Shown here piece after piece: positions 26,988 to 35,880 of a stretch of 64,000 nt of DNA. Under the pieces are notes generated by a model, which searched no databases, was not told the origin of the DNA, and saw only the letters and a list, made by a program, of their open reading frames with translations. The stretch is from Burkholderiales bacterium (GTDB lineage: Bacteria; Pseudomonadota; Gammaproteobacteria; Burkholderiales; Burkholderiaceae_C), in the NCBI GenBank assembly GCA_017307855.1, contig JAFKGD010000007.1, positions 310,001-374,000 on the forward strand. The letters are read 5' to 3'. How positions within the stretch are numbered: the stretch's first letter is position 1; each line of letters starts with the position of its first letter. The position numbers were made by a program, and so were the translations under genes.

Positions 26988-28010
26988 ATGCCAAGCCCTG
27001 CAGAACGCCTCAAGAACGACTCCAACATGGCCCATCTTGCCCCCGATGCATCGATCCAGCAGCAGATCGCCGACACGATGCGCGCCATGCTCGTGGACGG
27101 CCGGATCCAGCCCGGCGAGCGGGTGCTGGAGGCCCACGTCGCCCGCGCCTTCGGCGTGAGCCGCTCGCCGGCCCGCAGCGCGCTCGACCTGCTGGCCGCC
27201 TCGAAGCTGCTGTGGCCGGCCGATGGCCGGGGATTCATCGCCGCCGGGCCCGACGGCGCACCCCCGGCGCCCTCCCGGCTGGCGCATCTCGAGTCCCGCC
27301 CTATCGTGCCGGTGGCTGGCTGGAAACGCATCTACGAGCAGCTGGACACCGCGATCTCGCACAACGTTTTCCGCTGCTCGCTGCGCATCCGTGAGGAGCG
27401 CGTGGCGGAGCATTTCGCGGTGAGCCGCACGGTGGCACGCGAATGTCTGTCCCGGATGCACAGCGCCGGCATGGTGGGACAGGACCGCCAGGGCCGCTGG
27501 ATTGCGCCGAGGGTCACCACCCAGCGGATCCGCGAAACCTATGCGGTGCGCGCCTTGCTCGAGCCCGCGGCCCTGAGCCTGGCGGCGGCGCGCGTGCCGG
27601 TCGCACAGCTGGAGTCGCCGATCGCCGATCTGGCGTTCACCCTGGGGCGCAGCAGCACGCCGCCGCCGCACGGCCGCCGCTCGCACCAGCAACTGGAACG
27701 CGCACTGCATGTCGACCTGCTCGCACACTGCCCCAATGAGGAACTGGTGCGCGCCATTCACCGCGCGCAACTCTTCCTGGGCTGCCATTCATTTTTCGAC
27801 CTCGAACTGCTGAACGACGAAGCGATGAAGGGACTGGGCGAGCACCTGGACGTGCTGCAGGCGCTGGCCACGGGCCACGTCGAGCGCGCCGCCGGCTTGC
27901 TGCGCGAGCACCTGGAGGTGTCGTGCGATGTGTGGGTGCGCAAGTCGGAGTCGGTGCGCGCTCCCGACATGGCGCTGCCGGATTACCTCGAGGCCGTGGT
28001 GTCGCCCTGA
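26988..28010 (+). CDS. GntR-family regulator with two winged-helix segments
   Basis: 340 residues, longer than FCD-type GntR proteins (about 230). A first GntR wHTH spans about 24-84 (ERVLEAHVARAFGVSRSPAR). A second HTH-like segment spans about 112-175 (REERVAEHFAVSRTVARECLSRM), followed by an FCD-like helical domain (about 178-330) with the characteristic RETYAVRALLEPAALSLAA. It is divergent from the liv operon, whose uptake ligand or a product is the likely effector. ATG 26988 or 27027 may be the start; neither has a strong Shine-Dalgarno sequence. Confidence 0.85.
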   Translation: MPSPAERLKNDSNMAHLAPDASIQQQIADTMRAMLVDGRIQPGERVLEAHVARAFGVSRSPARSALDLLAASKLLWPADGRGFIAAGPDGAPPAPSRLAHLESRPIVPVAGWKRIYEQLDTAISHNVFRCSLRIREERVAEHFAVSRTVARECLSRMHSAGMVGQDRQGRWIAPRVTTQRIRETYAVRALLEPAALSLAAARVPVAQLESPIADLAFTLGRSSTPPPHGRRSHQQLERALHVDLLAHCPNEELVRAIHRAQLFLGCHSFFDLELLNDEAMKGLGEHLDVLQALATGHVERAAGLLREHLEVSCDVWVRKSESVRAPDMALPDYLEAVVSP

Positions 28011-28041
28011 CCGGTGCGCCCCGGCCGGCGCGCATGCCGTG

Positions 28042-28629
28042 TCAGCCGATCGGCCAGACGACGCCGTTCTCGTTGAGGATGGCGTCCAGCGGTTCGTCGT
28101 GGGCCTCGGACTCGAAGTCGGGCAGGAATCCCTGCGCGAAGCCCAGCCCCACCGTCACCGGCCGGGGTTGCAGCGTGGCCAGCGTCCGGTCGTAGAAGCC
28201 GCCGCCATAGCCCAGGCGGTAGCCGCCCGGCCCGTAGCCGACGCACGGCACGAACAGCAGGGTAGGCACGATGACCTCGGTGTCCTTGGGCTTGGGGATT
28301 CCATAGGCATCTTCTTCCATGGGGCAGCCCGGGTACCAGGCGTGGAAGGTGAGCGTCTTGTGGACCTTGTCCACCACCGGCAGGCCGATGCGGCGGCGGC
28401 GGGCTTCGCCGGTGAGTTCGCCGTCTTCCTTCCAGCGGTGAAGCGCGGGCAGCGGATCGAACTCTCCCTTGATGGGCCAGTAGACGCCGATGACCGTATC
28501 CGGGCGCCCGACCAGCCAGATGCGCATCACACGCTGCAGCAGATCGGCCTTGTGTAGGCGATCGGGCAGGTTCAACCGTTGCTCGATCAGGGCCTTTCGC
28601 AGGGCCTGCTTTTCCTGTGCCTTATCCAT
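28042..28629 (-). CDS. 5-formyltetrahydrofolate cyclo-ligase
   Basis: 195 residues from the ATG at 28629. ATP-dependent conversion of 5-formyl-THF to 5,10-methenyl-THF in the cytoplasm. N-terminal helix QALRKALIEQRLNL; catalytic core with YWPIKGEFDP and the signature LGYGGGFYDRTLA. It is divergent from the lytic transglycosylase gene, with 9 bp between the two start codons, so the promoters must overlap the coding regions. Confidence 0.92.
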   Translation of the reverse strand: MDKAQEKQALRKALIEQRLNLPDRLHKADLLQRVMRIWLVGRPDTVIGVYWPIKGEFDPLPALHRWKEDGELTGEARRRRIGLPVVDKVHKTLTFHAWYPGCPMEEDAYGIPKPKDTEVIVPTLLFVPCVGYGPGGYRLGYGGGFYDRTLATLQPRPVTVGLGFAQGFLPDFESEAHDEPLDAILNENGVVWPIG

Positions 28630-28638
28630 AATCCCCAG

Positions 28639-30618
28639 ATGTTCCTGATTCGAGCCATTCTGACATCGATCACCCTGGCCGTGGCAGGCGCTGCCCCCGC
28701 CAGCGCACAAACCTCCACCGCCAGCGACAGCGTGTTGCTGGAGATGAACCAGGCCTACAAGCGCGGCGACAAGCGCCGGCTCACGGCGCTGTTGCCGCAG
28801 GCGCGGGGCCATGCGCTCGAGCCCTGGGCCGCCTACTGGGAATTGCGCGCGCGGCTCGATGAAGCCACGGCGCCCGAAGTGCAGGCCTTTCTCACCCGCT
28901 GGGCCGGCACCTACCAGGAAGACCGCCTGCGCAACGACTGGCTGCTGCTGCTGGGCCAGCGGCGCGACTGGGGCAATTTCGCAGCGCTGCACCCCGACTT
29001 CCGCATGAACGATGACCGGCAGGTGCGCTGCTATGCACTGCTGGTGGACCACATCGCCCGCAACACCGACATCACCGCCGAGGTGCGGCGCCTGTGGCTG
29101 GCCACGCCGGCCGACGACGACGGCTGCTCCACGGCCGCCGACCGGCTGATTTCCGAGAAGAAGCTGCCCGCGGCCGACGCCTGGCTGAAGGCGCGCCTGG
29201 CGATCGAGTCCAACCGCCCTGCCGTGGCGCGCCGCGCGGTCGAGATGGTGGCGCCCGAGGCGTCGGCCCAGGTGGCCGAGCTCAATAACAGCCCGGCCCG
29301 TTACCTGGCCGCGCGAGCCGTCGCGCCGGGCAAGGTCCGCAAGGAACTGGTGTTGCTGGCTCTGGTGAAGACCGCGGCCAGCGACCATGCAGCCGCCGCC
29401 AGCCTGCTGGAGGACAAATGGGCGCCGCACCTCACCGCCGAGGAGCGCCACTGGGCCTGGGGCACGATCGGCAAATGGGCCGCGATGCGGCTGTCCAACG
29501 ACGCGCTGAGCTACTACGCCAAGGTGACGCGCGATGCCGACCTCTCCGAGGACATGCTGGCCTGGAAGGCCCGCGCCGCCTTGCGCGCCGGTCCCAACTG
29601 GCCGGTGCTGCTGTCCACGATCAACGCCATGGGCCCCGATACGCGCGACGATGCCACCTGGGTCTACTGGCGCGCACGTGCCTTGCAGGCCACGGCCAGA
29701 TCCGACGCCGACCGCGCGGTCGCGCAACGTCTGTTCGAGGGCATTGCCGGCGTGCGCGGCTTCTACGAGCAACTGGCGCTGGAAGAGACCGGCCAGAAGA
29801 TCACGCTGCCCCCGGCCCCGCCCGCGCCCACCGAGGCCGAGCGCCAGGCCGCGCGGCAGAACGGTTCGCTCAACCGCGGGCTCTACGCCATCCTGATCGG
29901 CCTGCGCAGCGAAGGCGTGCGCGAGTGGAACTACGCCACCAACCTGCATGTGCCCGGCGGCATGAACGACCGCGAGTTGCTGGCGGCGGCCGAGTTCGCC
30001 TGCCAACGCGAGGTGTGGGACCGCTGCATCAACACCAGCGAGCGCACACGCGCGTTCATCGACATGCAGCAGCGTTTCCCGATGCCGTTCCACGACGCGG
30101 TGCTCAAGCGGACGGCCGAGATCGGGCTCGATCCGGCCTACGTGTATGGGCTGATCCGCCAGGAAAGCCGCTTCATCATGGATGCCCGCTCGGGCGTGGG
30201 CGCGTCGGGCCTGATGCAGGTGATGCCGGCGACCGCGCGCTGGACGGCGCGCAAGATCGGCCTGACCGATTTCACGCCGGGCCAGATCAACGACCGCGAC
30301 ACCAACATCACCATCGGCACGGCCTACCTCAAGCTCGCGCTCGACGACTTCGAGGGCTCGATGCCGCTGGCCGCCGCCGCCTACAACGCCGGGCCCGGCC
30401 GTCCGCGCAACTGGCGCAACGGGCCCGTGATGGAAGCCGCCGCCTGGGCCGAGAACGTGCCGTTCACCGAGACGCGCGACTACGTGAAGAAGGTGCTGTC
30501 CAACACCACCAACTACGCGGCGCTCATCACTGGCCAGCCGCAGTCGCTCAAGGCGCGCCTGGGGATGGTGGGCCCGCGGCCCACCATGGCCGCAGCGGAG
30601 AACAAGGACCTGCCCTGA
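28639..30618 (+). CDS. Soluble lytic murein transglycosylase
   Basis: 659 residues with a Sec signal peptide (MFLIRAILTSITLAVAGAAP, cleavage near ASA-QT). A long alpha-superhelical N-terminal region is followed by the Slt catalytic domain near the C-terminus (about 500-640): the catalytic Glu lies in GLIRQESRF, with MQVMPATARWTA, NITIGTAYLK and AAAYNAGPGR. It cleaves peptidoglycan glycan strands, producing 1,6-anhydromuropeptides in the periplasm. An in-frame ATG 60 bp upstream is antisense to the cyclo-ligase start and gives no signal peptide. Confidence 0.93.
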   Translation: MFLIRAILTSITLAVAGAAPASAQTSTASDSVLLEMNQAYKRGDKRRLTALLPQARGHALEPWAAYWELRARLDEATAPEVQAFLTRWAGTYQEDRLRNDWLLLLGQRRDWGNFAALHPDFRMNDDRQVRCYALLVDHIARNTDITAEVRRLWLATPADDDGCSTAADRLISEKKLPAADAWLKARLAIESNRPAVARRAVEMVAPEASAQVAELNNSPARYLAARAVAPGKVRKELVLLALVKTAASDHAAAASLLEDKWAPHLTAEERHWAWGTIGKWAAMRLSNDALSYYAKVTRDADLSEDMLAWKARAALRAGPNWPVLLSTINAMGPDTRDDATWVYWRARALQATARSDADRAVAQRLFEGIAGVRGFYEQLALEETGQKITLPPAPPAPTEAERQAARQNGSLNRGLYAILIGLRSEGVREWNYATNLHVPGGMNDRELLAAAEFACQREVWDRCINTSERTRAFIDMQQRFPMPFHDAVLKRTAEIGLDPAYVYGLIRQESRFIMDARSGVGASGLMQVMPATARWTARKIGLTDFTPGQINDRDTNITIGTAYLKLALDDFEGSMPLAAAAYNAGPGRPRNWRNGPVMEAAAWAENVPFTETRDYVKKVLSNTTNYAALITGQPQSLKARLGMVGPRPTMAAAENKDLP

Positions 30619-30666
30619 GAAGGCAATCCATCGGCAATCCCGAGCGCTGATCGCGCAGCGATCACG

Positions 30667-30731
30667 CCTCGGCTTTGCCGAGGCCCCGCGCGAGCGGCCC
30701 CCTCGGGGGGCAGCGACCCACACAAAGTGGG
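30667..30731. repeat. Cluster of GC hairpins, Comamonadaceae-like intergenic repeat
   Basis: Three consecutive inverted repeats: CCTCGGC-TTT-GCCGAGG (30667-30683), CCCCC-TC-GGGGGG (30698-30710) and CCCAC-acaaa-GTGGG (30717-30731). They fill the gap between convergent transglycosylase and M20 genes and can act as bidirectional terminators. From memory, the C-run/G-run pattern is common in Comamonadaceae genomes; that is recollection, not a search. Confidence 0.55.
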
Positions 30732-30789
30732 GGAGCGTGGGGGCCCATGGCTCCGGGGCAGAGAGCTACACGCAGTGAGCGAACGTGGC

Positions 30790-31977
30790 TCAAGGTTTGA
30801 GCCACTCTTCCGCGAGCCGCACCCAGTACGTGGCGCCCAGCGGAATCAGGTCGTCGTTGAAGTCGTAGCTCGGGTTGTGGATGACGCAGGGCCCTCCTCC
30901 GTGGCCGACCTCGCGGTGAGCGCCGTCGCCGTTGTCCAGGAAGCAGTAGGCGCCGGGCTTGGCATCGAGCATGTACGAGAAATCTTCCGCGCCCATGGTC
31001 GGCTCCTGCTTGAGCACGTTCTCCTCGCCGACGATGGACACCATCACACGGCGCGCGAACTCGGTCTCATGCGGATGGTTGACGGTGGCCGGGTAATTGC
31101 GCGTGAACGAGAAGTCGGCCGTCGCCGCGTGGGCCGCGCTCACGTGTTCGGCGATGGTGCGCATGCGCGACTCGATCAGGTCGAGCACTTCGGTGGTGAA
31201 GGTCCGCACCGTGCCCTGCAGCTCGCAGCTGTCGGGAATGACGTTGGTGGCCTCGCCGGCGTGGATCATGGTGACCGAAATCACGCCCGCATCCACCGGC
31301 TTCTTGTTGCGGCTGATGATGGTCTGGAAAGCCTGCACCATCTGGCAGGCCACCTGCACCGGATCGACGCCGGTGTGCGGCAGCGCGGCATGGCCGCCCT
31401 TGCCGCGGATGGTGATCCTGAACTCGCTGGTGGACGCCATCACCGGGCCGGGGCTGACGGCGAACTGGCCGACTTTGGCGCCCGACCAGTTGTGCATGCC
31501 GAAGACGGCCTGCATGGGGAATTTCTCGAACAGCCCGTCGCGGATCATCTCGCGTGCTCCGCCACCGCCCTCTTCGGCCGGCTGGAAGATCAGGTAGACC
31601 GTGCCGTCGAAATTGCGGTTCGTCGCGAAATGCTGGGCCGCGGCCAGCAGCATGGCTGTGTGGCCGTCGTGGCCGCAGGCGTGCATCTTGCCGGCATGTT
31701 TGCTGGCGTGGGCGAAGGTGTTGAACTCCTGCATGGGCAGTGCGTCCATGTCGGCGCGCAGGCCGATGGCACGATCGCTGGTGCCGGCCTTCACGATGCC
31801 GACCACGCCCGTCTTGCCCAGACCCCGGTGCACCGGAATGCCCCATCGGGTGAGCGCATCGGCCACCAGGTCGGCGGTGCGGTTTTCCTCGAAGCACAGT
31901 TCGGGGTGGGCGTGGATGTCGCGGCGCAGCGCGGCGATGCCCGCCGCCTGGGTGACGATGGAATCGATGGTTTTCAT
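30790..31977 (-). CDS. M20-family amidohydrolase (hippurate-hydrolase type)
   Basis: 395 residues of the M20D group: RRDIHAHPELCFEE at the N-terminus, the metal-binding CGHDGHTAMLL region (about 100-115), PAEEGGGGAREMI, the dimerisation domain, and the C-terminal MGAEDFSYML His/Glu region. It cleaves an amide bond (N-acyl amino acids, hippurate, or IAA conjugates). The exact substrate is not readable. GGAGGG precedes the ATG. The palindromic MITE starts 11 bp upstream of its start codon, which could affect its promoter. Confidence 0.9.
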   Translation of the reverse strand: MKTIDSIVTQAAGIAALRRDIHAHPELCFEENRTADLVADALTRWGIPVHRGLGKTGVVGIVKAGTSDRAIGLRADMDALPMQEFNTFAHASKHAGKMHACGHDGHTAMLLAAAQHFATNRNFDGTVYLIFQPAEEGGGGAREMIRDGLFEKFPMQAVFGMHNWSGAKVGQFAVSPGPVMASTSEFRITIRGKGGHAALPHTGVDPVQVACQMVQAFQTIISRNKKPVDAGVISVTMIHAGEATNVIPDSCELQGTVRTFTTEVLDLIESRMRTIAEHVSAAHAATADFSFTRNYPATVNHPHETEFARRVMVSIVGEENVLKQEPTMGAEDFSYMLDAKPGAYCFLDNGDGAHREVGHGGGPCVIHNPSYDFNDDLIPLGATYWVRLAEEWLKP

Positions 31978-31987
31978 GCCCTCCAGT

Positions 31988-32259
31988 CTAGGGCCTGTTC
32001 ACACTATTTTTGCCAGATGCGTTGCGATCAGAAAGGCCATGCGCAAGGCGCGAACCACAGCGATAGCCGCAGCTATCGCGAGGATTCGCAACGCCGCGCA
32101 TGGCCTTTCTGATCGCAACCCGAAGGGAACGCCGTGTCTGCCACGCCACTCTTCGTTGCACGCCTTGCCCGCACACCCGGTGCGGGCTGCGTCGCGCGCC
32201 TCGATTGGCGCGCCATCCATGACGTTCGCACTGGCAAAAATAGTGTGAACAGGCCCTAG
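31988..32259. mobile_element. 272-bp MITE-like palindromic element
   Basis: Perfect 29-bp terminal inverted repeats (31988-32016 and 32231-32259) bounded by CTAG on each side; the inner repeat starts GGCCTGTTCACAC. Inside are a perfect 24-bp inverted repeat (32021-32044 with 32096-32119) and an inner hairpin GCGATAGC-CGCA-GCTATCGC. No coding frame. The CTAG ends suggest a 4-bp YTAR-type target duplication as made by IS5-like transposases, so it is probably a non-autonomous relative. It fills the 397-bp gap between the M20 gene and the GlsB gene. Confidence 0.85.
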
Positions 32260-32374
32260 CCCGCGGCCCGCGCGGCGGCAGGCTTCGATGCACTGCGGCC
32301 GGGGTCTTTCGCGGCGGCCGCGCCGGCGCGCGAAGTGACGCAAAATAGACCGTCCGTTTCACCAGGAGCCACAC

Positions 32375-32623
32375 ATGTCCATCATCGGAACCATCGTCAT
32401 CGGCCTCATCGTGGGCCTGCTGGCCCGGGCCCTCAAGCCCGGCAACGACAAGATGGGCTGGATCATGACGATCCTGCTCGGTATCGGCGGCTCGCTGCTG
32501 GCGGGCTATGCCGGTCGGGCGATGGGCTGGTACGGCCCCGGCGAGGTGGCGGGCTGGATCGCTTCGGTGCTCGGCGCCATCGTGCTGCTCATCATCTACG
32601 GCCTGCTCACGCGCAAGAGCTGA
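32375..32623 (+). CDS. GlsB/YeaQ/YmgE-family membrane protein
   Basis: 82 residues, three predicted membrane segments rich in glycine: IGTIVIGLIVGLLARALKPG, GWIMTILLGIGGSLLAG and IASVLGAIVLLIIYGLL. This is the transglycosylase-associated/GlsB stress-response family of inner-membrane proteins, whose mechanism is unknown. AGGAG lies seven bases before the ATG. Confidence 0.92.
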   Translation: MSIIGTIVIGLIVGLLARALKPGNDKMGWIMTILLGIGGSLLAGYAGRAMGWYGPGEVAGWIASVLGAIVLLIIYGLLTRKS

Positions 32624-32661
32624 CGACCAGGGCCACGGCGACCCCGGTTTCCTTCCCTCGC

Positions 32662-34749
32662 ATGGATACCATTCCCATCGCCGCGGCGCCGGCCCCGCAC
32701 CAGGTGCGGGGCGCCTGCCCGCATGACTGCCCCGACACCTGCTCGCTGATCACCACGGTGGAAGATGGCCGGGCCGTGCGCGTGCAGGGCAACCCCGAAC
32801 ATCCGCCCACGGCCGGCGTGCTCTGCACCAAGGTCTCGCGCTACACCGAGCGCACCTACCATCCCGACCGCCTGCTCACGCCGCTGCGCCGCACCGGCCC
32901 CAAGGGCAGCGGACAGTTCGAGTCCGTGGGTTGGGACGAGGCGCTCCATGACATCGCCGCACGCCTGTCAGCCATCGCCGCGCGCAATGCCGAAGCCATC
33001 CTTCCCTACAGCTATGCCGGCACCATGGGCCTGGTGCAGGGCGAGGGCATGGCGGCACGCTTCTTCCACCGCCTGGGCGCCTCGCTGCTCGATCGCACCA
33101 TCTGCGCTTCGGCCGGCGCCGAGGGGCTGATGTACACGCTGGGCGGCAAGGTCGGCATGCGGGTGGAGCATTTCGCCGAGTCCGACCTGATCCTGATCTG
33201 GGGCAGCAACCCCATCACCAGCAGCGTGCATTTCTGGCGACTGGCGCAGCAGGCGCGGCGCCGTGGCGCGCGGCTGGTCTGCATTGATCCGCGCCGCAGC
33301 GAAACGGCCGACAAATGCGACGAGCACATCGCCCTGCTGCCCGGCACGGATGCCGCGCTGGCGCTGGCGCTGATGCACGAGCTGGTGACGAACGACTGGC
33401 TCGACCACGACTACATCGAACGCCACACGCTCGGCTGGGCGCAGCTGCGCGAGCGTGCTCTGCAATGGACGCCCGATCGCGCCGCCGCCGTCTGCGGCAT
33501 CGAAGCGGCACAGATCCGCGCGCTGGCGCGTGCCTGGGGCACGACACCGCGTGCGGCCATTCGCCTCAACTACGGCATGCAGCGCGTACGCGGAGGCGGC
33601 AACGCCGTGCGCGCCATCGCCTGCCTGCCCGCCCTCACCGGCGCATGGCGGCATCGCGCGGGTGGGCTGCTGCTGTCGAGTTCGGGCCAGTACCCCACCG
33701 ACCGCGCGGCACTGCAGCGGCCCGACCTGCTGGCCGGCCGCAGGCCGCGCACGATCAATATGAGCACCATCGGCGACGCCCTGCTCGCGCCGGCATCGCC
33801 CGACTTCGGCCCGCGCATCGAGGCCGTGGTGGTCTACAACAGCAACCCGCTCGCGGTGGCGCCCGAATCGGGCAAGGTGGTGGAAGGCTTCGCGCGCGAC
33901 GACCTGTTCACCGTGGTGATCGAGCATTTCCAGACCGATACGGCCGACTTCGCGGATTACGTGCTCCCGGCCACCACGCAGCTGGAACACTGGGACATCC
34001 ACACCACCTACGGCCACACCGACGTGCTCCTCAACCGCCCCGCCATCGCGCCCATGGGCCAGGCGCGCAGCAACAGCGCCGTGTTCCGCGCACTGGCGGC
34101 GCGCATGGGCTTCACCGATGCCTGCTTCGCCGACGACGACCTGGCCATGTGCCGCCAGGCGTTCGGCGATCGCGTGTCGTTCGATCGGCTCATGGCCGAT
34201 GGCTTCGCGGCACAGACCCTGCCCGAAGCGCCGTTTGCCCACGGCAACTTTCCGACGCCCTCCGGCCGCTGCGAATTCTTCAGCGAACGCCTCGCGCGAC
34301 AGGGCCTGGACGGCCTGCCCGACCATCTGCCCAACCACGAGCCCTGGGGCAGCTCGGCCGAGCACCCGCTGGCCATGATCTCGCCGCCGGCGCGCAACTT
34401 CATGAACTCCACCTTCGTGAACGTGGCCAGCCTGCGCGCGGCCGACGATCGCCCGCGGCTCGAAATCCACCCTGACGACGCGGCCGCGCGCGGCATCGGC
34501 GATGGTGCGCTGGTGCGCGTCTTCAACTCGCGTGGTGAGCACCGCTGCCATGCCGAAGTGACCACTCGCGCGCGCCGGGGCGTGGTGCATGGCCTGGGCA
34601 TCTGGTGGCGCAAGCTGGGTGCCGACGGCACCAATGTCAACCAGCTCACCAGCCAGCGCCTGACCGACCTGGGCCGCGCGCCCGTGTTCTACGACTGCCT
34701 GGTCGATGTGCAGCCCGCGGCTGCCACTGCGCAGGCCCTGCCCGCATGA
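32662..34749 (+). CDS. Molybdopterin-dependent oxidoreductase
   Basis: 695 residues. N-terminal [4Fe-4S] motif CPHDCPDTC (C19, C23, C27) with a fourth Cys in GVLCTK. It is followed by the molybdopterin oxidoreductase domains (GWDEALHDIAARL, IWGSNPITSSVHFWRL, IDPRRSETADKCDEHI) and the C-terminal dinucleotide-binding domain (IHPDDAAARGIGDGALVRV). Substrate unknown; it groups by appearance with DMSO-reductase-family enzymes lacking a twin-arginine signal, so it is probably cytoplasmic. The stop overlaps the aminopeptidase ATG. Confidence 0.9.
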   Translation: MDTIPIAAAPAPHQVRGACPHDCPDTCSLITTVEDGRAVRVQGNPEHPPTAGVLCTKVSRYTERTYHPDRLLTPLRRTGPKGSGQFESVGWDEALHDIAARLSAIAARNAEAILPYSYAGTMGLVQGEGMAARFFHRLGASLLDRTICASAGAEGLMYTLGGKVGMRVEHFAESDLILIWGSNPITSSVHFWRLAQQARRRGARLVCIDPRRSETADKCDEHIALLPGTDAALALALMHELVTNDWLDHDYIERHTLGWAQLRERALQWTPDRAAAVCGIEAAQIRALARAWGTTPRAAIRLNYGMQRVRGGGNAVRAIACLPALTGAWRHRAGGLLLSSSGQYPTDRAALQRPDLLAGRRPRTINMSTIGDALLAPASPDFGPRIEAVVVYNSNPLAVAPESGKVVEGFARDDLFTVVIEHFQTDTADFADYVLPATTQLEHWDIHTTYGHTDVLLNRPAIAPMGQARSNSAVFRALAARMGFTDACFADDDLAMCRQAFGDRVSFDRLMADGFAAQTLPEAPFAHGNFPTPSGRCEFFSERLARQGLDGLPDHLPNHEPWGSSAEHPLAMISPPARNFMNSTFVNVASLRAADDRPRLEIHPDDAAARGIGDGALVRVFNSRGEHRCHAEVTTRARRGVVHGLGIWWRKLGADGTNVNQLTSQRLTDLGRAPVFYDCLVDVQPAAATAQALPA

Positions 34750-35819
34750 TGCGGCGCCTGTGCACCGGCGCAGCCGCGGCCGTCGTGCTGCTGGGCGCGT
34801 CGGGTTGCTCGACCCTGGGCTACTACTGGCAGGCCGCCAGCGGCCACATGGCCATCCTCAACGCGGCCCGGCCGGTGTCCGAATGGATCGCCGACCCGGC
34901 AGCGCCGCAGCCGCTGAAAGACCGACTGGCGCTGGCGCGCGAGATTCGCGAATTCGCCGCGCGCGAGCTGCACCTGCCCGATAACGCCAGCTACCGCCGC
35001 TACGCCGACCTCAAGCGGCCAGCGGCGGTGTGGAACGTGGTAGCCACGCCGGTGGATTCGCTCCAGCTGCAGACCTGGTGCTTTCCGGTCACCGGTTGCG
35101 TGGGCTACCGCGGCTACTACGACCGCGCCGATGCCGAGGCCGAGGCTGGCACGCTCGCCGCGCGCGGGCTCGAGGTGGCGGTGTACCCGGTGCCGGCGTA
35201 CTCCACACTGGGCTGGTCGAACTGGATGGGCGGCGATCCGCTGCTGTCCACCTTCATCGGCTATCCCGAGGGCGAGCTGGCCCGCATCATCTTCCATGAG
35301 CTCGCGCACCAGGTCGTCTATGCCAAGGACGACATGGCGTTCAACGAATCGTTCGCCACGGCCGTGGAGCGGCTGGGCAGCGAGCGCTGGCTCGCGCGCG
35401 ACAGCGCGGCCGCCGCGCGCGCGCAGTACGCCGAATTCGACGCGCGCCGCCGACAGTACAAGGCGCTGCTGCTCGCCACGCGCGGCGAGCTGGCCACGCT
35501 CTACGCCGACGATGCCATCGATCGTGCCGGCAAGCTCGAGCGCAAGCAGGCCATCCTGGCCAAGATGCGACAGCGTTACGACGCGCTCAAGGCCGCGTGG
35601 GGCGGCTTCGCCGGCTACGACGCGGCGTTCGCACGCACCAACAACGCCATGCTGGCCGCGCAGGCCGCCTACGACGAATTCGTGCCCGGCTTCGAGGCGT
35701 TGTTCGAGCGCGAGGGCCGCAACTGGCCGCGCTTCTATGCGGCCGTTCGCCGGCTGGCCGAGCTGCCGCGCGACGAAAGGCGGGCCGCGCTCGACACGGC
35801 TGCGGCTCTCCCGCGCTGA
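34746..35819 (+). CDS. Putative lipoprotein aminopeptidase (PF10023-like)
   Basis: 357 residues. A signal peptide ends at Cys21 (LLGASGC), so it is probably lipidated. Zinc-metalloprotease motif HELAH (184-188) with a downstream Glu in FNESFATAVE. This matches the family of predicted aminopeptidases (DUF2265/Aminopep). The start ATGA overlaps the oxidoreductase stop, indicating coupled translation; the functional link is unknown. Confidence 0.82.
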   Translation: MMRRLCTGAAAAVVLLGASGCSTLGYYWQAASGHMAILNAARPVSEWIADPAAPQPLKDRLALAREIREFAARELHLPDNASYRRYADLKRPAAVWNVVATPVDSLQLQTWCFPVTGCVGYRGYYDRADAEAEAGTLAARGLEVAVYPVPAYSTLGWSNWMGGDPLLSTFIGYPEGELARIIFHELAHQVVYAKDDMAFNESFATAVERLGSERWLARDSAAAARAQYAEFDARRRQYKALLLATRGELATLYADDAIDRAGKLERKQAILAKMRQRYDALKAAWGGFAGYDAAFARTNNAMLAAQAAYDEFVPGFEALFEREGRNWPRFYAAVRRLAELPRDERRAALDTAAALPR

Positions 35820-35880
35820 GCACGAGCCGGACGACCACGCAACAACGAGAAGGCAGCCCGGCTGCCAGGAGACCCCGACC

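Noticed and set aside
28630-30723. Long in-frame upstream extension of the 5-formyl-THF cyclo-ligase frame
   Set aside because: It is antisense to the lytic transglycosylase. The conserved enzyme starts at 28629.
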